Origin: Vombatus ursinus | Lineage: Eukaryota; Chordata; Mammalia; Diprotodontia; Vombatidae | Direction: 5' to 3' | Length of the DNA stretch: 64,000 bases | Assembly (NCBI RefSeq): GCF_900497805.2 | Contig: NW_020954713.1 | Location: 6,732,180-6,796,179, forward strand | In this document: positions 1 to 10,904 of the stretch, in pieces | Position numbering within the stretch: the stretch's first letter is position 1 | Layout of the letters: every line of letters begins with the position of its first letter | Notes under the pieces: generated by a model | Database searches by the model: none | The model's input: the letters and a program-made list of their open reading frames with translations, nothing else | What the model was told of the DNA's origin: nothing | Made by a program: the position numbers and the translations under genes

Positions 1-215
1 TTATCTCTATCTTTCTATCTCTCTATCTATCCATTTATCTCTCTTTTATCTATCTATCCATTTATCTCTATCTTTCTATCTATCCATTTATCTCTATCTT
101 TCCATCTAACCATTTGTCTCTATCTTTCTATTCATACATTTCTCTATCTTTCTATCTATCCAATCTATCTATCCATTTATCTCTATCTTTTTATCTATCA
201 ATCAATTGATTTATT
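1..215. repeat. Degenerate ATCT/CCATTT microsatellite
   Basis: Imperfect tetranucleotide repeat mixing TCTATCTA, TCCATTTA and TCTCTATCTTTC blocks from the window edge; it probably continues to the left. Confidence 0.9.
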
Positions 216-429
216 GATCTTTTGATTGACAAAAGCTCACCTATCAGAGACAAGATAGTTCCATTGTTGGGGAAGAGGGTGGTGAGGGATGAGAGGAAGG
301 TGATATGAAGATGCTGCCCAAAGCTCAGGAATCCTGGTTTGGAAATGATGGCCAGGACAAGCACTTTAAGATTTCCCAAGCACTACACAGTAACTTTTTT
401 TATTCTGACAATAGCCCAGTGAAACAGCT

Positions 430-590
430 CTTGTCCCCATCTTACAGCTAAGGTAACTGAGGTTCAGAGAGGTTAAATGACTTTCCCCTGGTGATGCAGC
501 TAGTAAGTGGTAGAGGGGGAATCCAAACCCAAGTCTCTCTCAACTGCAGGTCCAGAACACTTTCATTAAACCATGATCCCTGCAAGTGTC
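430..590 (-). mobile_element. MIR/CORE-SINE relic
   Basis: Antisense signature ACAGCTAAGGTAACTGAGG, GAGAGGTTAAATGAC, GCTAGTAAGTGGTAGA. Old and diverged. Confidence 0.75.
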
Positions 591-689
591 AAAGTAGTGA
601 AGTGTGACGTTTTGTACAATCCCTTCCCCCTGTGCCTAGCATGGAGCACAGGTATTCAACAAAGACCTGATCACATGAATATCAGCCCA

Positions 690-955
690 GGGTAGTAGAC
701 AAGGCACTAAGCTTGGGATCAGGAAGATCTTGGTTCAAAACCCTCCACAGAAAAACAGCATTGCTAGTACTAGCAATGGCTCTTGAGTCAAGGCACTTAT
801 GTCCCTTCCAATGAGAAGTGGGTTTAAATCCCATTTTTGTCACCTATTACCCATGTGATATTAGCCATTTAAAACCTCTGGGCACCAGTTTCCTTATCTG
901 TTCAATGAAGGATTGGATGGATTCTAATATCCCTTATAGCTCTAAATCGATTAGC
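690..955 (+). mobile_element. MIR-type SINE relic(s)
   Basis: Sense signature: AGACAAGGCACTAAGC head, TTTAAATCCCATTTTTGTC, CCAGTTTCCTTATCTG, then TTATAGCTCTAAATC. Probably two overlapping copies, because the tRNA-like head occurs twice (710-745 and 815-850). Confidence 0.7.
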
Positions 956-1254
956 CTATGAGCATGTTTTCTGTAGAAGTTAGGTGGATAAGGGAATAGT
1001 GTTGGCATCAAGAAGACACAGACAGGAGTGTGATGGTAAATGTTTAACAACCAGATTCTCCCCTCTCCCCCTCCAAAAAAAAAAAGTATGCCTGACACCC
1101 TTTTAAGTATAATTTGCATTGTTAACATTTTCTCATTTACTTCCCTAAATTAAGACAACCAACAAAGCAACTTGTTAAGTCCAGATTTATAGCATTTGCT
1201 GATTTCCAAAGTATAAATATTCACACAGAAAATTTTACAATTGGCACTTATCAG

Positions 1255-1495
1255 TCTGTGCAACTTGGCTCCAGCGCATCACTGAGAAGACCTGGGTTTG
1301 AATCCTGACTCAGAGTCTGGGATCTATGAGCCTAGATAAATTATTTTACTTCTCTCAGCCTCAGTCTCCTCATCTGTAAAATAGGGATAATAATAACACC
1401 TATCTCACAGTGTTGTTGTGAAAATAGAATAAGATAATGTATGTAAAATACTGTGCAAACATTAGCTATTATTATTATTATTACTATTATTTATC
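1255..1495 (+). mobile_element. MIR/CORE-SINE with ATT tail
   Basis: Sense copy: GGTTTGAATCCTGACTCAG, CTCAGTCTCCTCATCTGTAA, CTCACAGTGTTGTTGTGAA, ending in (TTA)n at 1467-1493. Confidence 0.8.
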
Positions 1496-2059
1496 TAGAA
1501 ATTTCTCTCTTGCTTCGACTGACTTCATTCAGTGATCATTTTATTGTCCAGGGGCCAAATTCTGTTGTTGGCTGCTTGTGCCCAGATCTAAGCCAAACTC
1601 AGACACATTTCCTATGGCCTCCAATTTGCAGATAATACCATTTTTTCTTTCCTGCTCAGCAAACAGGACACCGTATGGTATCCAATGAGGCACAGCCCTC
1701 TGTGTTCCAGTTGGCAGCAAGACATGCCCACCACGTGGGCATTCAGCTTTAGGCCTGGCTCGTGAGCTTTCCAAGCTTGAGTTTAGAGACCATCTTGGAA
1801 AAAGGCCAAAGAAAAGAAACTATGAGCCTCTTCCATTTTTCAGGAAGCCCAGTCAGAAAGAGCACAAGGAATATCTTGGGGAGCCATACTGTGAGATATC
1901 CTGGAGATCCTCATTTGCAAATCACGTAATATGAAGTGTTCTCTGTCTGGTGAGCAGAAACTAATTATTTAGGGAAGGAGAGAACCTCAAACCTGTCAAA
2001 AAATAATCCTAGCTAAGCATATCTAATGCTTCTTCTTTTTCTGGCCTTAATGTAATTTC

Positions 2060-2645
2060 TCAGCCTTATCTCTGACTACTACTCTCATGTGCCTGAGATT
2101 CCAACCACAGTGAATTACTCACTATTCCTCAAATACATCCTATCGATGCCTTGCTGCCCCTGTACCTTTTTTCATGTTTATCCCTCTATAACTGGAATAT
2201 TCTCTCTTCCACTCCCTCTCCATCTCCTCCTGCCACAGTCTATCCATCCTACAAGAACCAGTCTGAAGACCACTTTGTCTCTGAACTTTTCCCTGATTTC
2301 TCCACCTAGGTCCCCACAGTCCTAACTAAAAGTCATCTGTGCCTCCTATGGAGCCCTACAGCATTCTCTTTATGTCCTTTTCTGATGCCTATTATGTTCT
2401 GTTGTATATTGCAGTTCTTTATCATTATAATCCATCCCACTTTCAATTAATCAACAAGTATTTATTGGGTACCATGAACAGTGTGAGGCACTGGGAGTAC
2501 AATTACAAAGAATGAAACAACCCCTGCTTACAAAATGCTTACAGACTGCAAGCTCCTGGAGGGCAGGGATTATGTCATCTTCTTCAAATTCTCCACAGCC
2601 CCCTAGCACATACTTGATGCTCAATAGTTTGGGTGGTGAATGAAT
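2060..2645 (+). mobile_element. L2 LINE 3' fragments
   Basis: L2-type 3' end: TTCCACTCCCTCTCCATCTC region and AAGACCACTTTGTCTCTGAA, then a second 3' end at 2545-2645 with GCAAGCTCCTGGAGGGCAGG and TGAATGAATGAA. A short antisense L2 piece (TATTTATTGGGTACC) sits between them near 2455-2520. Confidence 0.65.
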
Positions 2646-2694
2646 GAACCTCACTTAGCACTATCTACTTATAATTATAATCTACAAAATAATT

Positions 2695-2900
2695 CAATTC
2701 AATTCAACATGAGTTTGTTAAGCAACTGCCATGACCAGACACTGGAGATATAAAGAGCTACTGCCTTCAAGGAATGTACATTCTATTGCGAGGGGAAGAG
2801 AAGTCTCTGCATAGGAGATGATTTGAGTTAGGAGAAGACATTAGCAATAGGGAGCATCAGCAGAGAGTTCTAGCAGGAGGTGGTACCTGAGTTGAAGTGT
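2695..2900 (-). mobile_element. L2 LINE 3' fragment, antisense
   Basis: Antisense L2 3' end: AGTTTGTTAAGCAACTGCC, AGACACTGGAGATATAAAG, TCAAGGAATGTACATTCTA, then the region that in other copies reads GAGGTGGTACCTGAGTTG. Confidence 0.65.
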
Positions 2901-2952
2901 AAAAGGAAGCTCAAGAATCTGTCCTCAGTAAAAGAAAAGCATTCTGGCCACA

Positions 2953-3762
2953 TGGCCCAGGCCATAGGTTCCCAACATGGGCAATACCATCAGTTGAGGA
3001 GCACTGGAATAATCTGGGGGGAAGAAGGGTGTGGTAGTAGCCTTGGTTGCAATTGGGTGTCTTTGAATAAAAATAAGGGGACAGTGGAAGCATAAGAAAA
3101 GAAGACAATTTTGAAAAACCATTCGTACATGTTTCATTTGTTATGTAACAGAGTTAAAATGCAGTGATTACATTATTTTCCAAATAAACACAAAAAAGGC
3201 AAGTTATAACCAATCAATGGTCAATTCTGCTGACTGGTCTTAACAAGCAAGTGTTGGCAGGCAAGCATGTCGTGTTGCCCATTGTTGGGAAGTCCAGCAT
3301 GCATCGGCAGGAATATGTGCAAGTAATGACTTGTTTATAATATGATACTATATGGTTACACAATGCAATATTGCATCATCATCAAAATTTTAATGCGAGG
3401 GGGCAGCTAGGTGGCACAGTAGATAAAGCACTGGCCCTGAAGTCAGGAGGACCTGAATTCAAATCCAGCCTTAGACCAAACACTTAACACTTACTACTTG
3501 TGTGACCTTGGGCAAGTCACTTAACCCCAATTACCTAAAAATAAAAAATTTTTTAAAAAATTTCAATGCACGGAAAAAAACACAAATTTTCAATAAATTA
3601 TTAAATTTAAAATGTCATTTTTAAAATATTTGATATTTTTGAAATGATGCAAATTCCAAATAAAAACTATTAAAGGGTTAAGGAAAGTATATTTCCAGGG
3701 GGGTACTAAGTATTTTTTAAAGGGAGCGGTAGGCCAAATAAGTTTGGGATCCTCTGGCCCAG
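2953..3762. mobile_element. Non-autonomous hAT-like DNA transposon, split by a SINE
   Basis: About 640 bp of transposon plus a 158 bp SINE. The ends are inverted: GCCATAGGTTCCCAAC at the left, and reverse-complement GAGGATCCCAAAC from the right. An identical 8-bp TGGCCCAG flanks both sides (2953-2960 and 3755-3762), which fits the 8-bp target duplication of hAT elements, though it could also be part of the terminal repeat. The interior is A/T-rich without coding potential. The MER-type subfamily is not identified. Confidence 0.65.
3401..3558 (+). mobile_element. Marsupial tRNA-derived SINE inside the hAT element
   Basis: Near full length: GGGCAGCTAGGTGGCACAG, CTGAAGTCAGGAGGACCTG, GACCTTGGGCAAGTCACTTA and an A-rich tail. 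Flanked by related 13-base direct repeats (TTTTAATGCGAGG and TTTCAATGCACGG), a decayed target-site duplication. Confidence 0.88.
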
Positions 3763-3814
3763 CCTGTCCAATGCATGGATGCTAGAGATGGAATACTGAG
3801 TTTGGGGAATAATC

Positions 3815-4150
3815 ATGTAGGTGAGTTTGTCTGATACATGAAAGTGAATAATGTGAAATGTCTAGAAAAGTAGATTAAAGCCAGACCTTGAAAGACATTA
3901 AAGGCCACACTGAGGAATTGGTATTTTATCCAAGAAGTAATAGGGAGCCATGGATAAGCCTGGTGACATGACCAGACCTGTGCTTTAGGAAGATTATTTT
4001 GGCAGCTGTATGGGGGAAGAATAAAAGAGGAGAGAGATGGGCAGTGAGGTAGACCTGTTAGGAAGTTATTACAATAATTCAAGGGAGAAGTGAGGAGGGT
4101 CTGAATGTGGGTGATGGTTATGTCAGTGCAGAAATAGGGACAGATGTGAG
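3815..4150 (-). mobile_element. L2 LINE fragment, antisense (distal part)
   Basis: Antisense L2 body: TAGGGAGCCATGGATAAGCC, TGACATGACCAGACCTGTGC, TTAGGAAGATTATTTTGGCA, TATTACAATAATTCAAGGGA. The same block recurs at 30240-30480. Confidence 0.65.
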
Positions 4151-4436
4151 AAATGTCATGAAGGGAGAATCAATCAGACTTCAATGGCTGGTGAAGGTGG
4201 GTCAGTCTGGTCCCTAAGGCCCCACTCACCACACCTATAACTTCCAAACCAAAATAGCCCTGCTTGGACACATTCTCCAGTATAGGTTGTCTGCCTCGCT
4301 AAAACATGGGCACATTGAGAAGAGCTATTTTTTATCCTCAGAACTTAACATGGTTCTTGATACCTTGTAAGTGCTTATTTTTTTCACTGTTAGACCCATT
4401 CCATCACTGGGTACTTACTTTGCATGTATCCTAAAT

Positions 4437-4702
4437 TTATCTAACAATAATAATAATAATAAGAGCTAACATTTACATAGCACCTACTATGTGCCAGGAA
4501 CTATGAGAAGTGATTTACAAATATTCCCTCATTTGATCCTTATGTCAGCCCCGGGAGATTGTTATTGTTATTAATCCCCAATTTGGGAAACTGAGGCAAA
4601 TAGAGGTTAAATGACTTGTCCAGGGTCACACAGCTAATAAATTGTTGATGCCAGATTTGAACTCAGTTCTTTCTAACTTCAGACCCAGCACTCTGTCCAC
4701 TG
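4437..4702 (-). mobile_element. MIR/THER1-type SINE, antisense
   Basis: (AAT)n then AGCTAACATTTACATAGCAC, CTATGTGCCAGGAACTATG, GGGAAACTGAGGCAAATAG, GGGTCACACAGCTAATAA, CACTCTGTCCACTG. Confidence 0.8.
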
Positions 4703-4734
4703 TCCCTATCTGTGAGCAGGTTGGATCCCTCTAA

Positions 4735-4850
4735 TATAATTAAATTTCTTGAGGTCAGAGGATTTCTCATTGTATTTATATCTCCAGCACCCAGTACAAT
4801 GCCTGGCACATAGAAGCTATCTCATAAATGCTCCTCCCAATTGGTTCCTG
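4735..4850 (+). mobile_element. L2 LINE 3' end
   Basis: TTTCTTGAGGTCAGAGGA, CCAGCACCCAGTACAATGCC, GGCACATAGAAG, ATAAATGCTC. Confidence 0.7.
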
Positions 4851-5409
4851 ATTTTCTTTTTCATTATCTTTCATTAGTTGGTGTCTCAACTTGGAATTTT
4901 CTTCACCATCTGGAGCCACCTTACCTGGGAACATCCCTCTACCATGCCAATCACCTTTTCCCATTAGTGAGTTCTTTCCAGGGCTTCCATTTTGTAAAGA
5001 GGCCCAGGCCTTCTAACCTTTATACCTCTCACATTTCTACTCCTGATTTTCTGAATTTAAGCCATCATTTAACTTTGGAACTTCCCCCAGCATCTGTGAT
5101 ATCCTCATCCTTCAGCTTTTAACCTTCCAGATTTTGACAGTATCCGCCCACATAGGTACCTGTCCCTCCTTCTCCACATCCTCCTCTTCCTCCCCCCCTT
5201 TCAGCTCCCATTCATGTATTGTAGTCTGCTTTTCTTTTTGCTGGTATTTACATCCCCACAGCTTATAGTGAGTGTTTAATAAGCAAGCCTTCTGCTTGCC
5301 TACCTGTTGGCTAGTCAACTGATTTATACGTAACTGCTAAGACATAGTCTAAACACCTCCCTTGTTTCAAAATTGGCACTGAATAGACAATGTCTATTCG
5401 ATTCGCAAA

Positions 5410-5520
5410 CTGTGTTGTAGAAATCAATCAATAAACATTTATTGAGGACCTGCTATGTGCTAGACACTGGGGAATATAATAACAAAAGTATCTGCCCTCA
5501 GGGAGCTCATATTCTACTAT
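5410..5520 (-). mobile_element. L2 LINE 3' end, antisense
   Basis: ATCAATAAACATTTATTGAG, CTGCTATGTGCTAGACACTG, CTCAGGGAGCTCATATTCTA. Confidence 0.75.
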
Positions 5521-5537
5521 GGAGTATTTATGTGATA

Positions 5538-5692
5538 TTATATATATATACACACACACAGGTGTGTATTTATATTATATTATACTATATATTATATATA
5601 TGCATATGTGTATGCATGTTATATACACATATATGTCTGTATGTATATATACATACATATATACATATATATACACACATATATAAATGCAA
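5538..5692. repeat. TA/CA/TG-rich microsatellite
   Basis: Alternating purine-pyrimidine tract with TATATATACACACACA, ATGTGTATGCATG and ATACATACATATATAC blocks; low-complexity, may adopt non-B structure. Confidence 0.85.
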
Positions 5693-6192
5693 ATTTTTTG
5701 GAGGAAAGATACAAGCAGCAAATGATAGAAAGAGACAAGATCCCACCCAACTCTGCACTGTCATCATGAATCTGTGTTAGTTCCCCACATTCTGGGCCGC
5801 CTTCATCACCAGATGGTGAGTCTCCATTCTAATTGAATTACTCCAATACAATATATATATGACAACTGAGAGTGTACCTCTCAGAGCCACCCACTCATGG
5901 CCCTGTTGCCAAATGGTCAGCTCCTCTGTCGGTAACAAAAAAAAAATGGAACCTTCTGTGCTTGGAGAGAGCCTTCCAAGTGCCTGATTCCTGAGATCTG
6001 ACTAATAATAGCATTGGTTCTTTTCACTTTTCAAACAATTTCTCAACATGAAAATAATGACATCCAAAGATGTTGCATCATCTCAAGAATGAAAGTTGGG
6101 GGGATGAAAGAGGCTTACAGAAAACTTCTTTAGGATGCCTGTTAGTGGTACCTTTTTTAAAATCATTATCTGCCTCCAAAAAAAAAGGGGGA

Positions 6193-6341
6193 GGGAAGCA
6201 ACTAGGTGGTGCAGTGGATAGAGCACTGGCCCTGGAAGCAAGAAGACCTGAGTTCAAACCTGGCCTCAAACACTTACTATCTATGCAACACTGGAAAAGT
6301 CATTTAACCCTGGTTGCCTTCCCACAAAAAAAAAAATTATC
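6193..6341 (+). mobile_element. Marsupial tRNA-derived SINE
   Basis: GGAAGCAACTAGGTGGTGCA, AGCACTGGCCCTGGAAGCA, TGAGTTCAAACCTGGCCTC, A-rich tail. Diverged. Confidence 0.85.
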
Positions 6342-6479
6342 TCTTCATCTTTTTTGATGGAGTTTAGATAGAAATTATCCTGGGACAAGTTGCTATACTG
6401 CTATTATTCTCTTATATTAAATATTCTGTGTACTATTGCACAATATGAACTATTATTCTTCTCTAATTAATATTCTATG

Positions 6480-7215
6480 GTCTATTGAGAGGCAGCTAAT
6501 GTTCTATGGATTGTTGAGAGATGATGAAGTGGTTTGAGTGCTGGACCTGAAGGCAAGAAGATCTGAGTTCAAATAGAGCCTCTGCCACTTACTAGCTGTG
6601 ACTCTGGGTAATTTACTTAACTTCTGTTTATCTCCATTTCCTCAACTGTAAAATGAGGGATCATAATAGCATCTACCTCCCTGGACTGTTGTGAGAATAA
6701 AATGAGTTAATATTCATAAAGTATTTTGCAGACCTTAAATCACTATGTAAATACTCTGTTGTTATTCGATCATTTTTCAGTCATGTCTGATTCTTCGTGA
6801 CCCCATTTGGTATTTTCTTGGCAAAGATACTGGAGTGGTTTGCCATTTCCTTCTCCAGCTCATTTTAGAGATGAAGAAACTGAGGGAAACAGAGTGAAGT
6901 GACTTGCCCAGGGTCACACAGCTAGTAAGTGTCTGGGGTCAGATTTGGACTCAGCTGTTCTTGACTTCAAGCAGCTAAGTGATGCAGTACATAGAGCACT
7001 GAGCCTGGAAAAGTTCAAATCATCCCTCAAACTCTTGCTAGCTGTATGACCCTGGGCAAGTCACTTAACCTCTGTCTGTTTCTTCAACTATAAAATAGGG
7101 ATAATAAATAGCATCAACCTCCCAGGATTGTCATGAGGATCAAATGAGATAACATTTGTAAAGTGCTTAGCACAGCATCTAGGCATTTAATAAATGCTTG
7201 TTTCCTTTGCCTTTC
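6480..7215. mobile_element. Cluster of three SINEs (sense, antisense, sense)
   Basis: 6505-6755 is a sense MIR/SINE (CTGTGACTCTGGGTAATTTA, CTGGACTGTTGTGAGAATAA). 6757-6966 is an antisense long SINE (GACCCCATTTGGTATTTTCT, GGGTCACACAGCTAGTAAG). 6967-7215 is a sense SINE with the MIR-like tail AAGTGCTTAGCACAGCATC. They are head-to-tail insertions. Confidence 0.8.
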
Positions 7216-7439
7216 TCTGTTTCACGGGTGGATAAGATCAGTTGTTTTTGTAGTTATAGGGATACAAGCTCCTCCTCCGAAGGCTCCCTGACAACATACT
7301 CTGGACAGCTCCAGGAGCACAGAGAATGATGGGGGTGATAGGCATTACTTCCTCCTATTTCCACAGGATTTGGAGCTTCTTTGCTAAGCCTCCATATTTT
7401 TGTTCCATGTGGTTTGTGCATTAAAATTATTGGATAAGG

Positions 7440-7800
7440 CGATATCTATTAAAAGTGTTCTTGTTAAGTTTTTAATTGGCCAATGTTACGTCTGGACTTC
7501 TGTGGGCAACAGTTTACCTGGTGATAATGGGCTTAGTTAGTTCCAGCACAATTTGTTGGCTGAGTTCTCTAGGATGCTATAAGACTTGTATTTGTAGTGT
7601 GGGGGATTTGCCATCTTCCAGTACATGAAACAGTGAGTTTCTGGTGTATAATTCTAGACGCCAGGTCATACCTTGATAGGTATTTGGTAAGTACTAAATT
7701 TTTACAGCCTGCAGTGATGTGTTACATCATTTCTGACATTTTCTTGTAAAATTTGCTTTGAACAAAAAGTCTGGACTCCTTAAGGATAACCCTTCTGAAT
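7440..7800 (-). mobile_element. Dong/R4-clade LINE relic, end of the ORF
   Basis: Read on the minus strand from about 7721, an open frame gives HITAGCKNLVLTKYLSRYDL followed by ASRIIHQKL, then in a nearby frame YKYKSYSILENSANKLCWN and TKPIIT. This is the order of the C-terminal region of R4/Dong-type reverse transcriptases: a CCHC-like HI..CK motif, RHD.VA..IH, then VLEN..KLYWN.PIIT. Stops and frame changes break it, so it is dead and old. Nothing about flanking ends is clear. Identification rests on recall of the family motif order. Confidence 0.6.
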
Positions 7801-8159
7801 TTCTGGTAGTAAGAACCTGGTCCTAAATTATCATCATAAATCTCTCCATTCCCACAAACAAATCCATATTGCTGTTGTCATTGTAGTATTGGGAGAACTT
7901 TACTGCTACAACAATGTAAATGAAAAGAAGGCTAAATGGAAACTAAGTGGGATGTACTTGTAATGACCAATCTTGGTCCTGAAAAAAAGAAGAAACATAC
8001 TTTCCTCATATCAGTAGACAGGTGGGAAACTATGGGTGCAGAATGTTGCCAGAAATGATTATGTGTGTCAATTGATTTTGTTTATCTGCTTTTCTTTTAT
8101 TGCAAAGACGGGTTCAACTAATGCAATGGGGCTAGTGTTAGAGGAAATCACTGTTAACA

Positions 8160-8265
8160 GAAAGCATCGCTAAAATATATTTGGTTGTTCGTCCTTTGTT
8201 TTTCAAAGACATCATTAGAGTGACATCTTGACTTACCCATGAATTGGATTTTAAGACAAAAAACA
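8160..8265 (+). mobile_element. Marsupial interspersed repeat, short fragment
   Basis: TTGTTCGTCCTTTGTTTTTC, ACATCATTAGAGTGACATC, CATGAATTGGATTTTAAG. The same family is at 29630-29850 in the opposite orientation. I do not know its library name. Confidence 0.55.
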
Positions 8266-8652
8266 AAGAAGCTATTTCAACTGAAAGCAATTACTACAAC
8301 TTCTCCATTTCTCTTTCACTTTCAGAGAAGGAAACCCTTCCACAATACAGGGTTAGGGAGGCGGTGCCCCCCATCTGGAAAATCCACATAAAAATTTTTC
8401 ATACCAGAGAAGTCTGATTTTTTTTCTTTTATAATGTGTTTACAGTACCTTATTGTAAAATTTGGGTTAAGTATTTGGTCATAGGCTCTGTGTCATCTGC
8501 AGCTTCCACAAAACTCCCAAAAAATTCACATTTAATTTCTTATGCCAACCAGCAATATATCAAAACCACAATGAAGCAAGTCATGATGTGGAAGGGATAA
8601 CTATACTTTGTGGAGAGAAGAAGGGGAGTAAAGCATTCCAGAGATTTTCATC

Positions 8653-8712
8653 TAGGGCTATGCTAATTTTCTTTGTGTCTATCCAATTTGAGTATACTTA
8701 CTGGCAGGATAA
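8653..8712 (-). pseudogene. U6 snRNA-like pseudogene fragment
   Basis: Plus-strand GGGCTATGCTAATTTTCTTT, GTGTCTATCCAATTTGAGTA lines up with the reverse complement of U6 (GGGCCATGCTAATCTTCTCT, GTATCGTTCCAATTTTAGTA). The match covers the 5'-central U6 region; the 5' end (GTGCTCGCTTCGGC) is only loosely kept and the 3' third is shortened. Mismatches are spread through, so it is a decayed retrocopy. Chance match cannot be fully excluded. Confidence 0.55.
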
Positions 8713-9425
8713 ATGTTTGGGAATTCTAAAAAATCATTACCTCCTACCTCTAAAACTGAACTTTCCCTTTTTTGTTCTGGGGATATTCACTAACCCATGG
8801 CCAGGAAATGACCTGGAAGAAGAAGGGACAAGCTAATTTCCTAAATTAGGAACTTTTTTTCATGTTTGAGTACAATTACAGGATGAGATTTCAATTGTAA
8901 CCATAGACAAATATACTAGAAACTGCTTGAAACTAAAAGCCCTTGAAATGGGACATATTCTGTACCATCAAAAGACTGTCTCAGTCAATTGAACTGGGGA
9001 CCAGAAGTAAGATGGGGTTGTTGGGCCTTGGCTGTCAGCCAAGAAAGCTGCTCTGTGCATCATCTGATCACTGCAGCAATGAGATACTTTGCAGACTGGT
9101 TCCTCTCGGATATTGGTGCAGCTGGAAGGAGGTGCTGGGTTGGGTTTTATTTCTTTTGTGGGGATGGGGATCTTCTGCTGTCTTGTAATGCATAACAAGA
9201 AGAAAACAGAGGCAAAGCGGGGAAAGAGCAGCCCTTGGGCATTCTTTTACCACTTGGAAACATTTTATTAGAGAAAATTATTTTAAAATTCTGAGTAAGT
9301 GGAGTGTGAAAATGACTGATCTGCTTTACCCTCCAGGAGGATATTTGGATTTTCAGAGAAGCCAGCTAGAAAGTGTATTGTGAAATGATGTTGTAAGATT
9401 TAGAGGAGCGCTGGATTTGAGACTC
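8713..9425. other. Intronic sequence without recognised features
   Basis: No repeat family or exon recognised. Several overlapping chance frames at 8943-9271 on both strands show no splice-bounded, receptor-like or family-like peptide. Confidence 0.5.
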
Positions 9426-9497
9426 TATCAGTCACTCAACAGGCATTTGTGAAGTATTTCCTATGTATCGGGTATTGTACTAAGTTTGCGGTATTTT

Positions 9498-9755
9498 GTA
9501 TGGTTCAGTTGTTTTCAGTCATGTCTGAGTTTTTGTGACCCCCATTTGGGGTTTTCTTGGCAAAGATACTGGAATAGTTTGCCATTTCCTTCTCCGGTTT
9601 GTTTTACAGATGAGGAAACTGAGGCAAACAGGGTTAAGTGACTTGACCAAAGTCACATAGTCATTAAGTATATTGAAGCCAGATTTGAACTTAGGAAGAT
9701 TAGTCTTCCTGACTTTAGGTGGGGCACCCTATCCACTGGCACCATCTAACCACCC
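9498..9755 (-). mobile_element. Long marsupial SINE (MAR1-like), antisense
   Basis: TTGTTTTCAGTCATGTCTGA, GGGGTTTTCTTGGCAAAGA, GATGAGGAAACTGAGGCAAA, CACCCTATCCACTGGC. Confidence 0.88.
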
Positions 9756-9764
9756 ACCAAAAAA

Positions 9765-9970
9765 ATTAAAATAGCCTCTGCTCTCAAGGAGCTCACATTC
9801 TAATGGGATGTATATAGTTATTTGCAAGTTGTCTATCTCATTAGAATAAAAGTTTCTTGAATACAGGGTCTGTGTTTTTACCTTTTGTTGTATTCTCGGG
9901 ACTTAGCACAGTGCCTAGCACATAGTAAGCAGTAATAAATGTTTGTTGGATTGACTGACTAACTGAATGA
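9765..9970. mobile_element. L2 LINE 3' fragments in both orientations
   Basis: 9765-9825 antisense (CTCAAGGAGCTCACATTCTA); 9835-9970 sense (AAAGTTTCTTGAATACAGGG, AGCACAGTGCCTAGCACATA, AATGTTTGTTGGATTGACTG). Confidence 0.7.
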
Positions 9971-9971
9971 A

Positions 9972-9973
<2 letters not shown>

Positions 9974-10012
<39 letters not shown>
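9974..10012. repeat. (TG)n microsatellite
   Basis: About 19 uninterrupted TG dinucleotides. Confidence 0.97.
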
Positions 10013-10013
<1 letters not shown>

Positions 10014-10165
10014 TTGGAAGGAGTCAGCCATTTTATTAGCTCTGTGATTTTGAGGAAATCACATAACTTTTCTCGCCCTCAGTTTCCTCATCCAGAGCTT
10101 AACATAGTACCTGGCACATAGTAGGCACTTACATTTAGCAAGTGCTTGTTGATAGACTAATTGAC

Positions 10166-10900
10166 CTCCGAGATGGGGAGATTAATTTTTGACCTGCCTA
10201 CTTCTCCAACTTGACATGAAAGAATGCAAGGGAAAACATTCAGAGGTTACAAAGGACTTCCCCAGTATACTCTCCCCACTACCAATCTTCCCAGAATAGA
10301 ATCACCTGAAGAGAATAAAAGTGAAATTCGACAATAAAATAAAGTCAAATTCCAAGAAAACACTATTAGAGTTTCCTGGATCCTTCATTTCCTCGGATTC
10401 ACTTTGAGGTGATGAGCAGATTTGTCCCCTAGAGCTACCAAGGCAAGGGATCTCCCTGCAATGAAGAAAGCATGCACAGTAACAGACTTGGTTTAATTTT
10501 ATTCATTACAAGAAAGCTGCTTCTGGTAGGCTCTCATTTCTGAATTCAGTTAAGTGCACCAAGACTCCAAAACAGTATCCCCAGAGACTGGGACACATAT
10601 GAAGCTGGCCAGGAGATCTCCCTTTAGGGGAGTAAGAGGAGAATGGAGGCTGAGAAATGCCTAGGTCTAGGAAGAATCTTTGAAATGCCCACCATCCCAT
10701 GAAAGAATTAAGGACTTGACCAAGAGCCTAAAGCTCAGAAAAACCTTAGACATAATCTAATCCATCTCTTCACTTTACTTTTCATTTTAGTTATTGTTCT
10801 GGGTACATATTCTGCATCGATTTTCCAAAACTCTGAAATTCTTTTCTCTTCCCATCCTATCTTCCTTCTCCTTCATGCCACCTAAATCTGTTCTCCAAAC
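10166..10900. other. Intronic sequence without recognised features
   Basis: Nothing coding or repetitive recognised with confidence. The frame at 10506-10700 (minus) has no family resemblance and no exon-like boundaries in phase with ADGRD1. Confidence 0.45.
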
Positions 10901-10904
10901 TGGA

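Noticed and set aside
5442-5780. 112-residue frame rich in Tyr, Ile and His
   Set aside because: It is the TA/CA microsatellite read through an L2 end.
6070-6357. 95-residue frame with a protein-like middle (VDRALALEARRPEFKPGL)
   Set aside because: This is the translation of the SINE head; the same peptide pattern recurs in other SINE copies such as 11093-11181 and 55098.
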